NCBI RefSeq assembly: GCF_902859625.1
Contig: NZ_CADIJX010000004.1
Coordinates: forward strand, 310,001-374,000
Reading direction: 5' to 3'
DNA from: Achromobacter pestifer
GTDB lineage: Bacteria; Pseudomonadota; Gammaproteobacteria; Burkholderiales; Burkholderiaceae_B
DNA: 64,000 bases
A model generated the notes under the pieces. The model did not search any database and was not told where the DNA came from. It was given only the letters and a program-made list of their open reading frames with translations. This document shows positions 10,329 through 19,563 of the stretch, in pieces. A program made the translations under genes and the position numbers. How positions within the stretch are numbered: the stretch's first letter is position 1; each line of letters starts with the position of its first letter.

Positions 10329-11201
10329 TCAAGCATCCGGGGCTTGCAGTTGGTGGCGCAAGGCCTGCAACGCAGGCGTATCGTCATCCGCGCGCCAGAC
10401 CAGTTGGGTCTGGGCGCGTCCATACGGGCCAGACAGGGCGCTGACGCAGACCGAATGCTCCGCCCCCAAGACGGCCAGCACGGAACGCGGCACGATGGCC
10501 ACGCCCGCGCCCGCCGCCACGCACGCCACGATGGCGTGATACGACGCGAACTCCATCACCCTGCCTGGCGCCAAGCCTTCATGGTTCAGCCACGACTCCA
10601 GGATGCGCCGGTATGAACAGCCTGCGGCAAATGCGATGACCGTGCGCCCGCCCAGATCCCGGGCGCTGGCGATTTCGCCCCACGCCAATGGCGAAATCAG
10701 CGCCAGAGCTTCCTGGAAGGCATCCATGGCCGCCAGGCCGTCCGCCGGGAAGGGCTGGGCCACGAACGCGGCTTCGATCTCGTAGTTGCGCACCTTGGCG
10801 GCCAACGCACCCGAGGTGCCGGTGACCAGTTCGATCCCCACCTGCGGCCACGCCGCGTGATAGGCCGCCAGGATCGGCGGCAGGCGCGCAGCCGCCGTGC
10901 TTTCCATGGTGCCGATGCGCAGCACGCCTTGCGGCGCTCCGTCGCGCACCGCGGCCTGCGCCTCGTCCGACAGACGCAGCAGGCGGTCGGCGTAGGACAG
11001 CAGCACGCGCCCTTGGTCCGACAGCACCAGCCGACGGTTCTGCCGCCGGAAGAGCGGCGCGTCCAGCGAGGCCTCCAGCTGCTTCAGACGGGTCGACACA
11101 TTGGACTGCACCCGGTTCAGGTGCAGCGCCGCGCGCGCCACACCGCCCTGGTCGGCCACCGCTTTGAAAATCTGCAACGCATCGAGATCCAAGTTTCTCA
11201 T
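10329..11201 (-). CDS. LysR family transcriptional regulator
   Basis: 290 residues. The N-terminal winged helix-turn-helix is MRNLDLDALQIFKAVADQGGVARAALHLN with VQSNVSTRLKQLEASL, followed by the PBP2-like effector domain (GVLRIGTMESTAAARLP onward). The PHE-type start at 11201 lies next to a short palindrome. It is divergent from the MFS transporter gene at 11266 with only 64 bases between, so it most likely controls that transporter and itself. The effector is unknown. Confidence 0.92.
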   Translation of the reverse strand: MRNLDLDALQIFKAVADQGGVARAALHLNRVQSNVSTRLKQLEASLDAPLFRRQNRRLVLSDQGRVLLSYADRLLRLSDEAQAAVRDGAPQGVLRIGTMESTAAARLPPILAAYHAAWPQVGIELVTGTSGALAAKVRNYEIEAAFVAQPFPADGLAAMDAFQEALALISPLAWGEIASARDLGGRTVIAFAAGCSYRRILESWLNHEGLAPGRVMEFASYHAIVACVAAGAGVAIVPRSVLAVLGAEHSVCVSALSGPYGRAQTQLVWRADDDTPALQALRHQLQAPDA

Positions 11202-11204
11202 TTC

Positions 11205-11220
11205 AAGAACCTATGTTCTT
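11205..11220. promoter_or_regulatory. Candidate LysR operator in the lysR/MFS divergent gap
   Basis: Perfect inverted repeat AAGAAC-CTAT-GTTCTT in the 64-base divergent intergenic region, ending 4 bases upstream of the lysR start codon. It matches the T-N11-A style of LysR sites only loosely but is the only clean dyad there. Confidence 0.45.
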
Positions 11221-11265
11221 ATTAATTCACTTTTAAAGATATTAGTACAGCCGTAGAGTAGGCGC

Positions 11266-12507
11266 ATGTCAACGCCTGCTTACCCTTCTTTTCCCGATAC
11301 CCGCAGCGCGGCCCGCCTGGCCTGGCCGGCCGCGCTGGCCTTGGCCGCCGCCATGGGCATCGGCCGCTTCGCCTTCACCCCGGTCTGGCCGCTGATGGCT
11401 CAAGAGGGCGGGCTGTCGCTGGCCCAGGGCGGCTGGCTGGCCTCGGCCAACTACGCCGGTTACTTGCTGGGCGCGTTGGCGGCGGTGGCGTGGCCCGTGC
11501 GCCGGCTACGCAGCCAATTGGGAATAAGCCTGCTGGCCGTCACGCTGCTGACCCTGGCCATGCCGCTGTTCCATGACGTCGCGGCCTGGTGCGTGCTGCG
11601 GCTGGCGGCGGGTTATGCCAGCGCCAGCGCCTTCATCTGCGTGGCGGCCTGGCGACCCGTGCCCGCCGGTGACCCGCGCGAAGCCGCCGCATCGGGGCTG
11701 ACCTACGCCGGCGTGGGTGCCGGCATCGCGTTGACCGGGCTGGCCTGTCTGACACTGATGGCCTGGGATATCCATGCCGATGGCATGTGGCTGGCCCTGG
11801 GCGGCTTGACGCTGGTCCTGTCCGCCGTCGCCTGGCCGGCGATGCGCCAGCCTGCCGCCCCGGCCGCTTTCTCCACGCATGCCGCCCATTCCCCGGCTAC
11901 CGCGTCCCCTGCCAAGCTGCCGCGCGCGATGGGCCCGCTGGCGCTGCACTATGGCGTGTTTGGCGTGGGCTACATCATCCCGGCCACCTTTCTGCCCGCG
12001 ATGGCCAAAGAGGTGATCCCCAACCCGGCGATCTTCGGCTGGGCCTGGCCGCTATTCGGGCTGGCCGCGGCCGCCTCCTGCCTGCTGGTTCCCCGGCTGG
12101 CCCGTGGACGCGATGACAAGCGCGTCTGGCAGGGCGCCCAGGCGCTGATGGCGCTTGGCATGTTGGCCGTGGCCTTGTGGCACCACATCGCTGCCGTGAT
12201 CGTGGCCGCGCTGCTGGTGGGCGGCACCTTCATGGTAATCACGCAAGCCGGCATGCTGACCGCTCGACGCGCCGCTGGCGCCGCCGCGCCGCGTGCCGCC
12301 GCCATCATGACGGCGGCCTTCGCGGCCGGGCAGATCCTGGGCCCGCTGCTGGCGTCATGGGCTTCGCACTGGGGCGCGGGCCTGCCACAGGTGCTGGGCG
12401 CGGGGGCCGCGCTGCTGGCGGTGTCCGCCTGGCGCTTGGGAAAAATCACGACAGAAGACAAAGGCGCTGGGCATAATGCGATCGGCCCGCAGGGCTGTAC
12501 ACATTAG
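11266..12507 (+). CDS. YbfB/YjiJ family MFS transporter
   Basis: 413 residues with about twelve hydrophobic segments. The N-terminus after a short cytosolic tail is AWPAALALAAAMGIGRFAFTPVWPLM, the GIGRFxxTP(L/V)xP block typical of the YbfB/YjiJ family. The central cytoplasmic loop is Ala/Pro-rich near residues 200-220. ATG 11266 is the start, 64 bases from the divergent LysR gene, its likely regulator. The substrate is not known for this family. Its 3' end overlaps a region rich in start codons, but the next gene begins 25 bases later at 12533. Confidence 0.88.
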   Translation: MSTPAYPSFPDTRSAARLAWPAALALAAAMGIGRFAFTPVWPLMAQEGGLSLAQGGWLASANYAGYLLGALAAVAWPVRRLRSQLGISLLAVTLLTLAMPLFHDVAAWCVLRLAAGYASASAFICVAAWRPVPAGDPREAAASGLTYAGVGAGIALTGLACLTLMAWDIHADGMWLALGGLTLVLSAVAWPAMRQPAAPAAFSTHAAHSPATASPAKLPRAMGPLALHYGVFGVGYIIPATFLPAMAKEVIPNPAIFGWAWPLFGLAAAASCLLVPRLARGRDDKRVWQGAQALMALGMLAVALWHHIAAVIVAALLVGGTFMVITQAGMLTARRAAGAAAPRAAAIMTAAFAAGQILGPLLASWASHWGAGLPQVLGAGAALLAVSAWRLGKITTEDKGAGHNAIGPQGCTH

Positions 12508-12532
12508 AGAAAAAAGACGAGGAGTCACCAGC

Positions 12533-13510
12533 ATGAAACCGTTGCGCCCCCTGATCGCCGCATTGGCGGCCGTTGCCGCTTTCAGCGGCGCCGCCCAGGC
12601 CCAAACCGCCGACTGGCCCGCCAAACCCATCACCATGATCGTCCCCTACGCCCCGGGCGGCTTTGCCGACACGCGCGTGCGGCTCTTGGCGCGCAAGCTG
12701 GGCGAATCGCTGGGCCAGCCGATCGTGGTCGAGAACAAGGCGGGCGCGGGCGGCGTGGTCGGCACCAACCTGATCGCCAAGGCGGCGCCGGACGGCTACA
12801 CCATCGGCACGGGCAATCTGGCCCCGATGGCGGTGAACCCGTCGCTGATGAAGGAAATGCCGTACAACCCGCAAAAGGATCTGGCGCCCATCATCCTGAT
12901 CGAAAACAGCCCGCTGGTGCTGAGCGTGAACAACGAAATGCCGGTCAAGACGCTGGCAGACCTGATCGCGCTGGCCAAGAAGCAGCCCGGCAAGCTGTCC
13001 TTCGGTTCGTCGGGCGTCGGCGGCGCGCATCACCTGTCGGGTGAAATGTTCCGGGAACAAGCCAAGATCGACATCGTGCACGTGCCCTACAAGGGCGGCA
13101 GCCTGGCCGCGACAGACCTGATGGGCGGCCATATCTCGATGATGTTCGAAATGGGCTATTCCGCGCTGCCCGCTATCCAGGGCGCCAAGATCCACCCCAT
13201 TGCCGTGACCTCTGCCAAGCGTTTGGCCGTGTTGCCCGATGTGCCCACGATGGCTGAATCCGGCCTGCCGGGCTTCGAGTCCTACAACTGGCAGGGCATT
13301 GTTGCGCCCGCCGGCACGCCCGCGCCGATCATCGCCCGCCTGAACGCCGAATTCAATCGCATCCTGAAGGAACCGGATGTGCAAAAGGCGATCGCCGACA
13401 CCGGCAGCCAGGCCGGCGGCGGCACGCCCGAGGAATTCGCGGCTTTCATCAAGAGCGAAACCGAAAAGTGGGCCCACGTCATCAAGGCTGGAAACATCCA
13501 GCTCCAATAA
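12533..13510 (+). CDS. Bug-type tripartite tricarboxylate transporter substrate-binding protein
   Basis: 325 residues. ATG 12533 follows GAGGAG and starts a signal peptide (MKPLRPLIAALAAVAAFSG, cleavage after AQA). The mature part begins DWPAKPITMIVPYAPGGFADT, the classic Bug/TctC N-terminus, with VVENKAGAGGVVGTN and APDGYTIG following. These periplasmic proteins bind carboxylates or amides and are greatly expanded in Alcaligenaceae; most have no linked TctAB membrane partners, as here. It lies 25 bases after the MFS gene and 17 before the flavin oxidoreductase, suggesting one operon of three genes. The ligand is unknown. Confidence 0.92.
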   Translation: MKPLRPLIAALAAVAAFSGAAQAQTADWPAKPITMIVPYAPGGFADTRVRLLARKLGESLGQPIVVENKAGAGGVVGTNLIAKAAPDGYTIGTGNLAPMAVNPSLMKEMPYNPQKDLAPIILIENSPLVLSVNNEMPVKTLADLIALAKKQPGKLSFGSSGVGGAHHLSGEMFREQAKIDIVHVPYKGGSLAATDLMGGHISMMFEMGYSALPAIQGAKIHPIAVTSAKRLAVLPDVPTMAESGLPGFESYNWQGIVAPAGTPAPIIARLNAEFNRILKEPDVQKAIADTGSQAGGGTPEEFAAFIKSETEKWAHVIKAGNIQLQ

Positions 13511-13527
13511 CCCGAAGGAGTCTTCCC

Positions 13528-14589
13528 ATGGCCATCCGTCTGCTTGACCTTCTGAAACTGGACCATCCCATCATCCAGGCGCCCATGGCGGGCGGCGCCA
13601 CGACGGTGGAGCTGGTGTCCGAGGCGTCGAAAGCGGGTGTCCTGGGATCGCTCGGGGCGGCCTACATGAGCCCCGAGCAAATCGAAACGGCAGTCAAGGA
13701 CATCCGCGCCCGCACGCCCCGGCCGTTCGCCATCAATCTCTTCGCGTCCGTGCCAGACCTGCCCATGCAGGGCGATACCGGCCGCATGCTGGCCCTGATG
13801 GGTCGCTACCACGAGCAATTGGGCCTGCCGGCCCCCTCCGCGCCCGGCCCGCAGGCCGATCCGCTGCCAGGACAGATCGATGCCATCCTGCGGCTGCGCC
13901 CGGCGGTCTTCAGCTTCACGTTCGGCCGCATCCCGGCCGACGTGCTGGCGCGTTGCCGCGAACTGGGCATCCTGACCGTCGGCACGGCCACCACCGTGCG
14001 CGAAGCGGTTGCGCTGGAACAGGACGGCGTGGATGCCGTGGTGGCCCAGGGCGCCGAAGCGGGCGGACATCGTGGCACGTTCCTGGATGATTTCGAGCAA
14101 TCCTTGATCGGCACCATGGCCCTGGTGCCACAGGTGGCGGACGCGGTTTCCGTGCCAGTCATCGCCTCCGGCGGCATCATGGACGGCCGTGGCATCGCCG
14201 CCGCCCTGGCCCTGGGCGCTGACGTCGCACAAATGGGGACAGCTTTCCTGACGACGGATGAATCCGGTATCAGCGACGCCTACAAGGCCGTGTTGCCCGC
14301 ATCGCGCTCAGAACAATCCCGCGTGACGCGCGCCTTTTCGGGCCGGCCGGCCCGCGGCATCTCCAATGCCTTCATGCGGGACGCCGACGCCATTGCCGCC
14401 GACATCCTGCCGTATCCGTTGCAGAATGCGCTGACGCGCCCCATGCGCACGGCGGGCGGCAAGGCTGGCAATATCAACGTGCTGTCCCTGTGGGCGGGCC
14501 AGGCCGCGCCGCTGGCGCGACGTGAAAGCACGGCTGACCTGGTCCAGCGGCTGGCCCAGGAAACACGGGCCGCGCAAGCGCGCCGCTGA
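13528..14589 (+). CDS. NAD(P)H-dependent flavin oxidoreductase (nitronate monooxygenase-like)
   Basis: 353 residues, ATG 13528 after a GAAGGAG ribosome site. A TIM-barrel FMN enzyme of the 2-nitropropane dioxygenase/nitronate monooxygenase family. Seen: the N-terminal HPIIQAPMAGGATTVELV, the GAEAGGHRGTF active-site block containing the conserved His, and the FMN phosphate-binding ASGGIMDGRGIAAALALGADVAQMGTAFL. Family members oxidise alkyl nitronates such as propionate-3-nitronate, or act as NADH:quinone reductases; sequence alone does not decide. It is likely co-transcribed with the MFS and Bug genes. Confidence 0.88.
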   Translation: MAIRLLDLLKLDHPIIQAPMAGGATTVELVSEASKAGVLGSLGAAYMSPEQIETAVKDIRARTPRPFAINLFASVPDLPMQGDTGRMLALMGRYHEQLGLPAPSAPGPQADPLPGQIDAILRLRPAVFSFTFGRIPADVLARCRELGILTVGTATTVREAVALEQDGVDAVVAQGAEAGGHRGTFLDDFEQSLIGTMALVPQVADAVSVPVIASGGIMDGRGIAAALALGADVAQMGTAFLTTDESGISDAYKAVLPASRSEQSRVTRAFSGRPARGISNAFMRDADAIAADILPYPLQNALTRPMRTAGGKAGNINVLSLWAGQAAPLARRESTADLVQRLAQETRAAQARR

Positions 14590-14700
14590 CCCTTCCCGCG
14601 GTCAGACGGTTCCAGCCTCGGCGCCGGGTGCCGCCACGGTCGCCGTAGCGGCCGATTGTCCCTGATACCGAAAACACTGTTCCATGGGTGACCTATCGCA

Positions 14701-14728
14701 TTGTGATTACAAAGCGTCGGGCTACAAT
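14701..14728 (+). promoter_or_regulatory. Probable sigma-70 promoter of the mla operon
   Basis: TTGTGA at 14701-14706 and TACAAT at 14723-14728 with a 16-base spacer. It lies in the 305-base gap 14590-14894, which otherwise shows no gene, and would give a leader of about 160 bases before mlaF. Confidence 0.5.
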
Positions 14729-14894
14729 GGCGCCTCGCCGCTGGGGGTCAGAGTCCGTCTTGGTCCCCCGCCCCTGAGATGAACAGGCGCTTCCCGAAGC
14801 AGCCTGTCTTGCGCGCACCGCCCCGGTTAGCCGTCCTGCGTGTCGTCAAGGCAGCAGGGCAAGCTCCGCCACCGAAACACCCATTTCGTTGCCC

Positions 14895-15731
14895 ATGCCC
14901 GCTCAAACAAGCAGCACCCCGGAATTCGCCCTGCGCCTGGACGGTGTGGCGCTAGGCTACGGTGATTTCACCGTCTTGCGCGATATCTCCATGGACGTGC
15001 GCGCGGGCCAAGTGGTCGCCATCATGGGCGGCTCGGGTTCGGGCAAGACCACGCTGTTGCGGGCGGCCACCGGCCAGCTCGTCGCGCAGCAGGGCAAAGT
15101 GCTGGCGTTCGGCCAGGACATCGCACGCACCACCCCCGCTGAACTCCAGGCCCTGCGCAAGCGGATGGGCGTGTTGTTCCAGCAAGGCGCGCTCTTCACC
15201 GACCTGAACGTGTTTGAAAATGTGGCGTTCCCGCTGCGCGAACACACCAAGCTGTCCGAATCCGACGTCACCGACCGCGTGCTGGACAAACTGGATGCCG
15301 TTGGCCTGCGCGCCGCCGCCCACCTGAAAGTGGCCGAGATTTCCGGCGGCATGGCACGGCGCGTCGCCCTGGCCCGCGCCGTGGTGCTGGAACCCGAACT
15401 GATCCTGTACGACGAGCCCTTCGCCGGACTGGACCCGATCTCGCTGGGCATCACCGCCCGTCTGATCCGCAGCTTGGCCGACCGCCTGGGTTGCGCGTCG
15501 GTCCTGATCACCCACGACGTCCAGGAATCCTTTTCCATCGCCGATCAGGTGTATCTGGTGGGACAAGGCAAACTGGCGGCCGCGGGCACCCCCGACATGC
15601 TGTCGGCGTCCGAAGACCCCTATGTCCAGCAATTCCTGAAAGGCGAACCCGACGGCCCGGTCGCGTTCCAGTATCCCGAAACGCCCGCTTTCCAAAAGTG
15701 GCTTTCAGCACAGAAGGGGCGCAAAGCATGA
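14895..15731 (+). CDS. mlaF: Phospholipid transport ABC ATPase MlaF
   Basis: 278 residues from ATG 14895 (a TTG at 14889 is in frame but unnecessary). The ATPase of the inner-membrane MlaFED complex, which moves phospholipids between inner and outer membrane to keep outer-membrane asymmetry. Walker A is GGSGSGKTT, the Q-loop follows at [23 protein letters not shown], the signature is [14 protein letters not shown], and Walker [14 protein letters not shown]. The C-terminal extension after the H-loop (ITHDVQE) ends near [10 protein letters not shown]. It overlaps mlaE by four bases (ATGA) and heads mlaFEDAC. Confidence 0.95.
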   Translation: MPAQTSSTPEFALRLDGVALGYGDFTVLRDISMDVRAGQVVAIMGGSGSGKTTLLRAATGQLVAQQGKVLAFGQDIARTTPAELQALRKRMGVLFQQGALFTDLNVFENVAFPLREHTKLSESDVTDRVLDKLDAVGLRAAAHLKVAEISGGMARRVALARAVVLEPELILYDEPFAGLDPISLGITARLIRSLADRLGCASVLITHDVQESFSIADQVYLVGQGKLAAAGTPDMLSASEDPYVQQFLKGEPDGPVAFQYPETPAFQKWLSAQKGRKA

Positions 15732-16516
15732 GCGGATCCAACAATCCCGTGAGCGCCCTGGGCGGATGGGTGCGCGGCCTGGTTTCCGGAATCGGCTACT
15801 TCACGCGGTTCTTCGCCGGCATGCTGGCGCGCAGCGGCATCGTGTTCTCGCGTCCGCGCCTGGTGTCGCAACAAGTCCATTTCATCGGCAATTATTCACT
15901 TCTGATCATTGCCGTGTCCGGCATGTTCGTGGGCTTCGTGCTGGGCCTGCAAGGCTATTACACGCTGAACCGCTATGGCTCGGAAGAAGCGCTGGGCCTG
16001 TTGGTGGCCCTGTCGCTGGTGCGCGAATTGGGCCCCGTCGTGACGGCGCTGCTGTTCGCGGGCCGTGCGGGCACCTCGCTGACCGCTGAAATCGGCCTGA
16101 TGAAAGCAGGCGAACAACTGTCGGCGATGGAAGTCATGGCCGTCGACCCGATCCGCCGCGTGCTGGTGCCGCGCCTGTGGGGCGGCATCATCGCCATGCC
16201 CATCCTGGCGGCCGTGTTCTCCATGGTGGGCATCCTGGGCGGCTGGGTCGTTGGCGTCGTGATGATCGGCGTGGACGCCGGTGCGTTCTGGTCGCAAATG
16301 CAGAGCGGCGTGGATGTCTGGAAAGATGTGGCCAACGGCGTCATCAAGAGCGTGGTGTTCGGTATCACCGTGACGCTGGTTGCGCTCTATGAAGGCTGGC
16401 AGGCAAGACCCACCCCTGAAGGCGTTGCGCGCGCCACGACGCGCACCGTGGTGGTGGGCTCGCTGGCGGTACTTGGGCTGGACTTCCTGCTCACCGCATT
16501 GATGTTTGGAAATTAA
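15728..16516 (+). CDS. mlaE: Phospholipid transport permease MlaE
   Basis: 262 residues, start overlapping the mlaF stop. The MlaE permease of the Mla lipid transporter: an amphipathic N-terminal elbow helix, then about five membrane helices. Family blocks seen: [25 protein letters not shown], the coupling region [30 protein letters not shown], and [29 protein letters not shown]. Length is typical (about 260). mlaD starts 11 bases downstream. Confidence 0.96.
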   Translation: MSGSNNPVSALGGWVRGLVSGIGYFTRFFAGMLARSGIVFSRPRLVSQQVHFIGNYSLLIIAVSGMFVGFVLGLQGYYTLNRYGSEEALGLLVALSLVRELGPVVTALLFAGRAGTSLTAEIGLMKAGEQLSAMEVMAVDPIRRVLVPRLWGGIIAMPILAAVFSMVGILGGWVVGVVMIGVDAGAFWSQMQSGVDVWKDVANGVIKSVVFGITVTLVALYEGWQARPTPEGVARATTRTVVVGSLAVLGLDFLLTALMFGN

Positions 16517-16527
16517 ACGGATCGATC

Positions 16528-17028
16528 ATGTCACGCGAAAAAACCGACTTCTGGGTAGGCCTGTTCGTATTGCTGGGCGCGGCTGCGCTGGTGTTCCTGG
16601 CGTTGCGCGCCGGCAACCTCAGCACGTTTTCGTTCGCGCCAACCTATACCTTATCGGCCAACTTCGATAACGTAGGCGGCCTGAAGCCGCGCGCGGCGGT
16701 GAAAAGCGCCGGCGTCGTGGTGGGCCGTGTCTCCAGCATCACCTTTGACGACAAGACTTTTCAGGCCGTCGTCTCGGTGAATCTGGAAAAGAACTTCCAG
16801 TTCCCCAAGGACTCCTCGGCCTCGATCCTCACGTCCGGCTTGCTCGGTGAGCAGTATCTGGGCCTGACGGCGGGCAGCGAAGAAGAGAACTTTACCGACG
16901 GCGGAAAAATCCGCTATACACAAAGCGCGGTTGTGCTTGAGCAGTTGATCAGCCAGTTCCTGTACGGCTCCGCTGAGAAGCAAGGCGCGGCCTCCGAACC
17001 CGAGCCGGCCGCGAAAGCGCCAAATTAA
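16528..17028 (+). CDS. mlaD: Mla MCE-domain protein MlaD
   Basis: 166 residues. One N-terminal membrane anchor (WVGLFVLLGAAALVFLALRAG) followed by a periplasmic MCE domain beginning at YTLSANFDNVGGLKPRAAVKSAGVVVGRV and continuing to LLGEQYLGLTAG. MlaD forms a hexameric ring on MlaFE and hands lipids to MlaC. The C-terminus is a short disordered tail rich in Glu/Ala/Pro. Single-MCE architecture and length match MlaD rather than the longer PqiB or LetB. It is in the same operon as its partners. Confidence 0.95.
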   Translation: MSREKTDFWVGLFVLLGAAALVFLALRAGNLSTFSFAPTYTLSANFDNVGGLKPRAAVKSAGVVVGRVSSITFDDKTFQAVVSVNLEKNFQFPKDSSASILTSGLLGEQYLGLTAGSEEENFTDGGKIRYTQSAVVLEQLISQFLYGSAEKQGAASEPEPAAKAPN

Positions 17029-17108
17029 AGACGACGCGAAAGACGCCGTAACAGGCTGCGCGTTGTCATCGCAATATCATAAGAATTGTTGATAGGGATG
17101 TCCTGATC

Positions 17109-17909
17109 ATGAACAAGAACGCACTTTCCCGCATTGCCACCATCGCGGCGGCGGGTGCACTGATGGCCGGCTGCGCCGCGCCGCAGAACCCCGATCCGCG
17201 CGACCCGTGGGAAGGTTTCAACCGGGGCGTCTACAAGTTCAACGACACGGTCGACCGCGCGGTCTTCAAGCCGGTTGCCCAGGCCTACACCTTTGTCACG
17301 CCGCAGCCCGTGCGTAGCTGCGTGCACAACATCTTCAGCAACGTCAGCGACCTCTGGTCCGGCGCCAACAGCTTCCTGCAAGGGCGCGGCCACGACTTCG
17401 TGAACACGCTGGGCCGCTTCCTGTTCAACACGACGATGGGCGTGGGCGGCTGTTTCGACGTTGCCTCGGCCAACGGCGCGCGCAAGATCCCGAACGACTT
17501 CGGCACGACGCTGGGCGTGTGGGGCTTCAGCCAGGGTCCGTACCTGGTGCTGCCGTTCTTCGGTTCGTCCAGCGTGCGCGACGGCGTGGGCCTGGCGGGC
17601 GACTTCGCGGGCACGACCTACGGCTACATGGGTATCGACTCCATCGACAACGTGCGCCTGCGTAACTCGCTGTGGGGCTTGCGCGTGGTCGACACCCGCG
17701 CCAGCTTGCTGAGCGCCACCGACACGATCGATCGCGTTGCGCTGGATCCGTACAGTTTCATCCGCGACGCCTATCTGCAACGCCGCAACGCCATGGTCCT
17801 GGGCCAGCGCGTGAACGACGAAGACGCGCTGCCCAACTACGAAGACGACGAAGGCGATGCCCCTGCCGCCGCCAAGGGCGCCCCAGTGCCCGCGCCGGCC
17901 ACCAAGTAA
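17109..17909 (+). CDS. mlaA: Outer membrane lipoprotein MlaA (VacJ)
   Basis: 266 residues. The signal peptide ends in the lipobox LMAGC with Cys22 as the lipidated residue. The VacJ domain follows: DPRDPWEGFNRGVYKFNDTVDRAVFKPVA, then GVGGCFDVASANG and DFGTTLGVWGFSQGPYLVLPFFGSSSVRD. MlaA is the donut-shaped outer-membrane component that extracts mislocalised phospholipids and passes them to MlaC. In this organism mlaA sits inside the mla operon, as is common in betaproteobacteria. The C-terminal tail is Asp/Glu- then Ala/Pro-rich. Confidence 0.96.
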   Translation: MNKNALSRIATIAAAGALMAGCAAPQNPDPRDPWEGFNRGVYKFNDTVDRAVFKPVAQAYTFVTPQPVRSCVHNIFSNVSDLWSGANSFLQGRGHDFVNTLGRFLFNTTMGVGGCFDVASANGARKIPNDFGTTLGVWGFSQGPYLVLPFFGSSSVRDGVGLAGDFAGTTYGYMGIDSIDNVRLRNSLWGLRVVDTRASLLSATDTIDRVALDPYSFIRDAYLQRRNAMVLGQRVNDEDALPNYEDDEGDAPAAAKGAPVPAPATK

Positions 17910-17947
17910 GCTGTCGTCTGCGTTCATCAGTACAGTAAGGAGTTTTA

Positions 17948-18577
17948 ATGCGATTCGCTTTTGTTTCCCTGTTGCAACGTCTGACGTTTGCGGGCCTTCT
18001 TGGCCTGGCCGCCGCTGGCGCCGTGCAGGCCAAGCCCAACCCCAATGGTCCCCCCGACCAATTCGTCCTTGCCACGGCCAATGAAGCGCTTGACGTGCTC
18101 AAGGCCGATGGCGCCGTCAAGGCCGGCAACACCGCCCGCATCAACGAAGTCGTCAACCAGCACATCCTGCCGTACGTCAACTTTCAAAAGACGACGCGCC
18201 TGGCCGCTGGCCGCTTCTGGCGCCAAGCAACGGAACAGCAAAAGACGGCTCTGGCCGAAGCATTCCGCGGCACGCTGGTGCGCACCTACAGCGGCGCGTT
18301 GACCCGCGTCACCCCCGACACCGCCGTCAAGGCCCTGCCGTTCCGCGGAGACCCCAAGGCCGACGACGTGGTCGTGCGCACGCTCATCAGCCAGGCCAAC
18401 GGCCAGCCCACGGGCGTGGACTACCGCCTGGAAAAGACGGCGCAGGGCTGGAAGATCTATGACATGAACGTCGAAGGCATCTGGCTGATCGAGAACTACC
18501 GCAACCAGTTCGCGCAGCAGATCAACCAAAGCGGCATCGACGGCCTGATCAAGGCGTTGAACCAGCGCAACCAGTAA
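17948..18577 (+). CDS. mlaC: Periplasmic phospholipid-binding protein MlaC
   Basis: 209 residues with a signal peptide (MRFAFVSLLQRLTFAGLLGL, cleavage after VQA). The toluene-tolerance Ttg2/MlaC domain is recognised from HILPYVNFQKTTRLAAGRFWRQA, the FRGTLVRTYSGAL block, and DYRLEKTAQGWKIYDMNVEGIWLIENYRNQF. It ferries phospholipids between MlaA and MlaFED. It follows mlaA by 38 bases and ends the recognisable mla genes: no STAS-domain mlaB follows. Confidence 0.95.
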   Translation: MRFAFVSLLQRLTFAGLLGLAAAGAVQAKPNPNGPPDQFVLATANEALDVLKADGAVKAGNTARINEVVNQHILPYVNFQKTTRLAAGRFWRQATEQQKTALAEAFRGTLVRTYSGALTRVTPDTAVKALPFRGDPKADDVVVRTLISQANGQPTGVDYRLEKTAQGWKIYDMNVEGIWLIENYRNQFAQQINQSGIDGLIKALNQRNQ

Positions 18578-18598
18578 TTCCACGGTTCCGGCTGCTTC

Positions 18599-18640
18599 CG
18601 GCCCGGCGTGCCCTGAGTGGCCCGCCGGGCCGATTATTTG
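18599..18640 (+). terminator. Hairpin after mlaC, possible terminator
   Basis: A 10-bp perfect stem, CGGCCCGGCG (18599-18608) with CGCCGGGCCG (18623-18632), followed by ATTATTTGG. The T-tract is poor, so it may only attenuate read-through into the ABC exporter genes. Confidence 0.45.
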
Positions 18641-18750
18641 GGGGACGCATTACAGCGCCATCCCTACGGTTCCCGGGGCCATAGGCGCTTGCCGTCGCGG
18701 TGCGCTTATATAATGATCAATTCGCTCTTTCCGGGCATCTCCCCGCCGTC

Positions 18751-19563
18751 ATGTCAGCCGTCAGTCTAGAAAACGTCTCCAAGGTCTACTCGCCGCGTCA
18801 GCGCGGCTGGCAGAAACTGCTTGGGCGCACGCCCGCCCCCGGCTTTCAGGCGCTGGACCATGTCAGCCTGAACATCGAGCACGGCGAGTTCTTCGGCCTG
18901 CTTGGCCCCAACGGCGCGGGCAAGACCACCCTGATCTCCATTCTGGCCGGCCTGGCACACGCCAGCTCTGGCCGCGCCAGCGTCTGTGGATACGACGTCG
19001 TCGCCGACTACAAGTCGGCACGGCGCGCGCTGGGCGTGGTGCCGCAAGAACTCGTCTATGACCCGTTCTTCACCGTGCGCGAGACCCTGCGCATCCAGTC
19101 CGGCTACTTCGGCCTGCGCAACAACGACGACTGGATCGACGAGATCCTGTTCAACCTGGGCCTGGCCGACAAGGCCAACAACAACATGCGTGCGCTGTCC
19201 GGCGGCATGAAGCGCCGGGTGCTGGTGGCGCAAGCGTTGGTACACCGCCCCCCCGTGATCGTGCTGGACGAGCCCACTGCCGGCGTGGACGTGGATCTGC
19301 GCCGCACCCTGTGGGAATTCATCTCGCGCCTGAACAAGGCCGGCCACACCATCATGCTGACCACGCACTACCTGGAAGAAGCGGAAGCCCTGTGCGGCCG
19401 CATCGCCATGCTCAAGCGCGGCCACATCGTGGCCCTGGACACCACCCAGGCCCTGATGGCGCGCGTCGGCGGCGTCGACTTGGAAGACGCTTTCGTGCGC
19501 ATCATGCATCAGGGCGAAGAGCCGTCCAGGCCCGCTCAGCAACCCGAAGAGATTTCGTCATGA
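18751..19563 (+). CDS. ABC-2 type exporter, ATP-binding protein
   Basis: 270 residues from ATG 18751. Walker A GPNGAGKTT, Q-loop VVPQELVYDPFFTVRETLRIQSGYFG, signature ALSGGMKRRVLVAQAL, Walker B VIVLDEPTAGVD, H-loop LTTHYLEEAEALC. This is the CcmA/YadG-like branch that pairs with ABC-2 permeases; the next gene, overlapping by four bases, is such a permease. The substrate is unknown. Placement between mla and murA suggests an envelope-related cargo, which is inference. A TATAAT hexamer at 18709-18714 may give a local promoter. Confidence 0.92.
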   Translation: MSAVSLENVSKVYSPRQRGWQKLLGRTPAPGFQALDHVSLNIEHGEFFGLLGPNGAGKTTLISILAGLAHASSGRASVCGYDVVADYKSARRALGVVPQELVYDPFFTVRETLRIQSGYFGLRNNDDWIDEILFNLGLADKANNNMRALSGGMKRRVLVAQALVHRPPVIVLDEPTAGVDVDLRRTLWEFISRLNKAGHTIMLTTHYLEEAEALCGRIAMLKRGHIVALDTTQALMARVGGVDLEDAFVRIMHQGEEPSRPAQQPEEISS

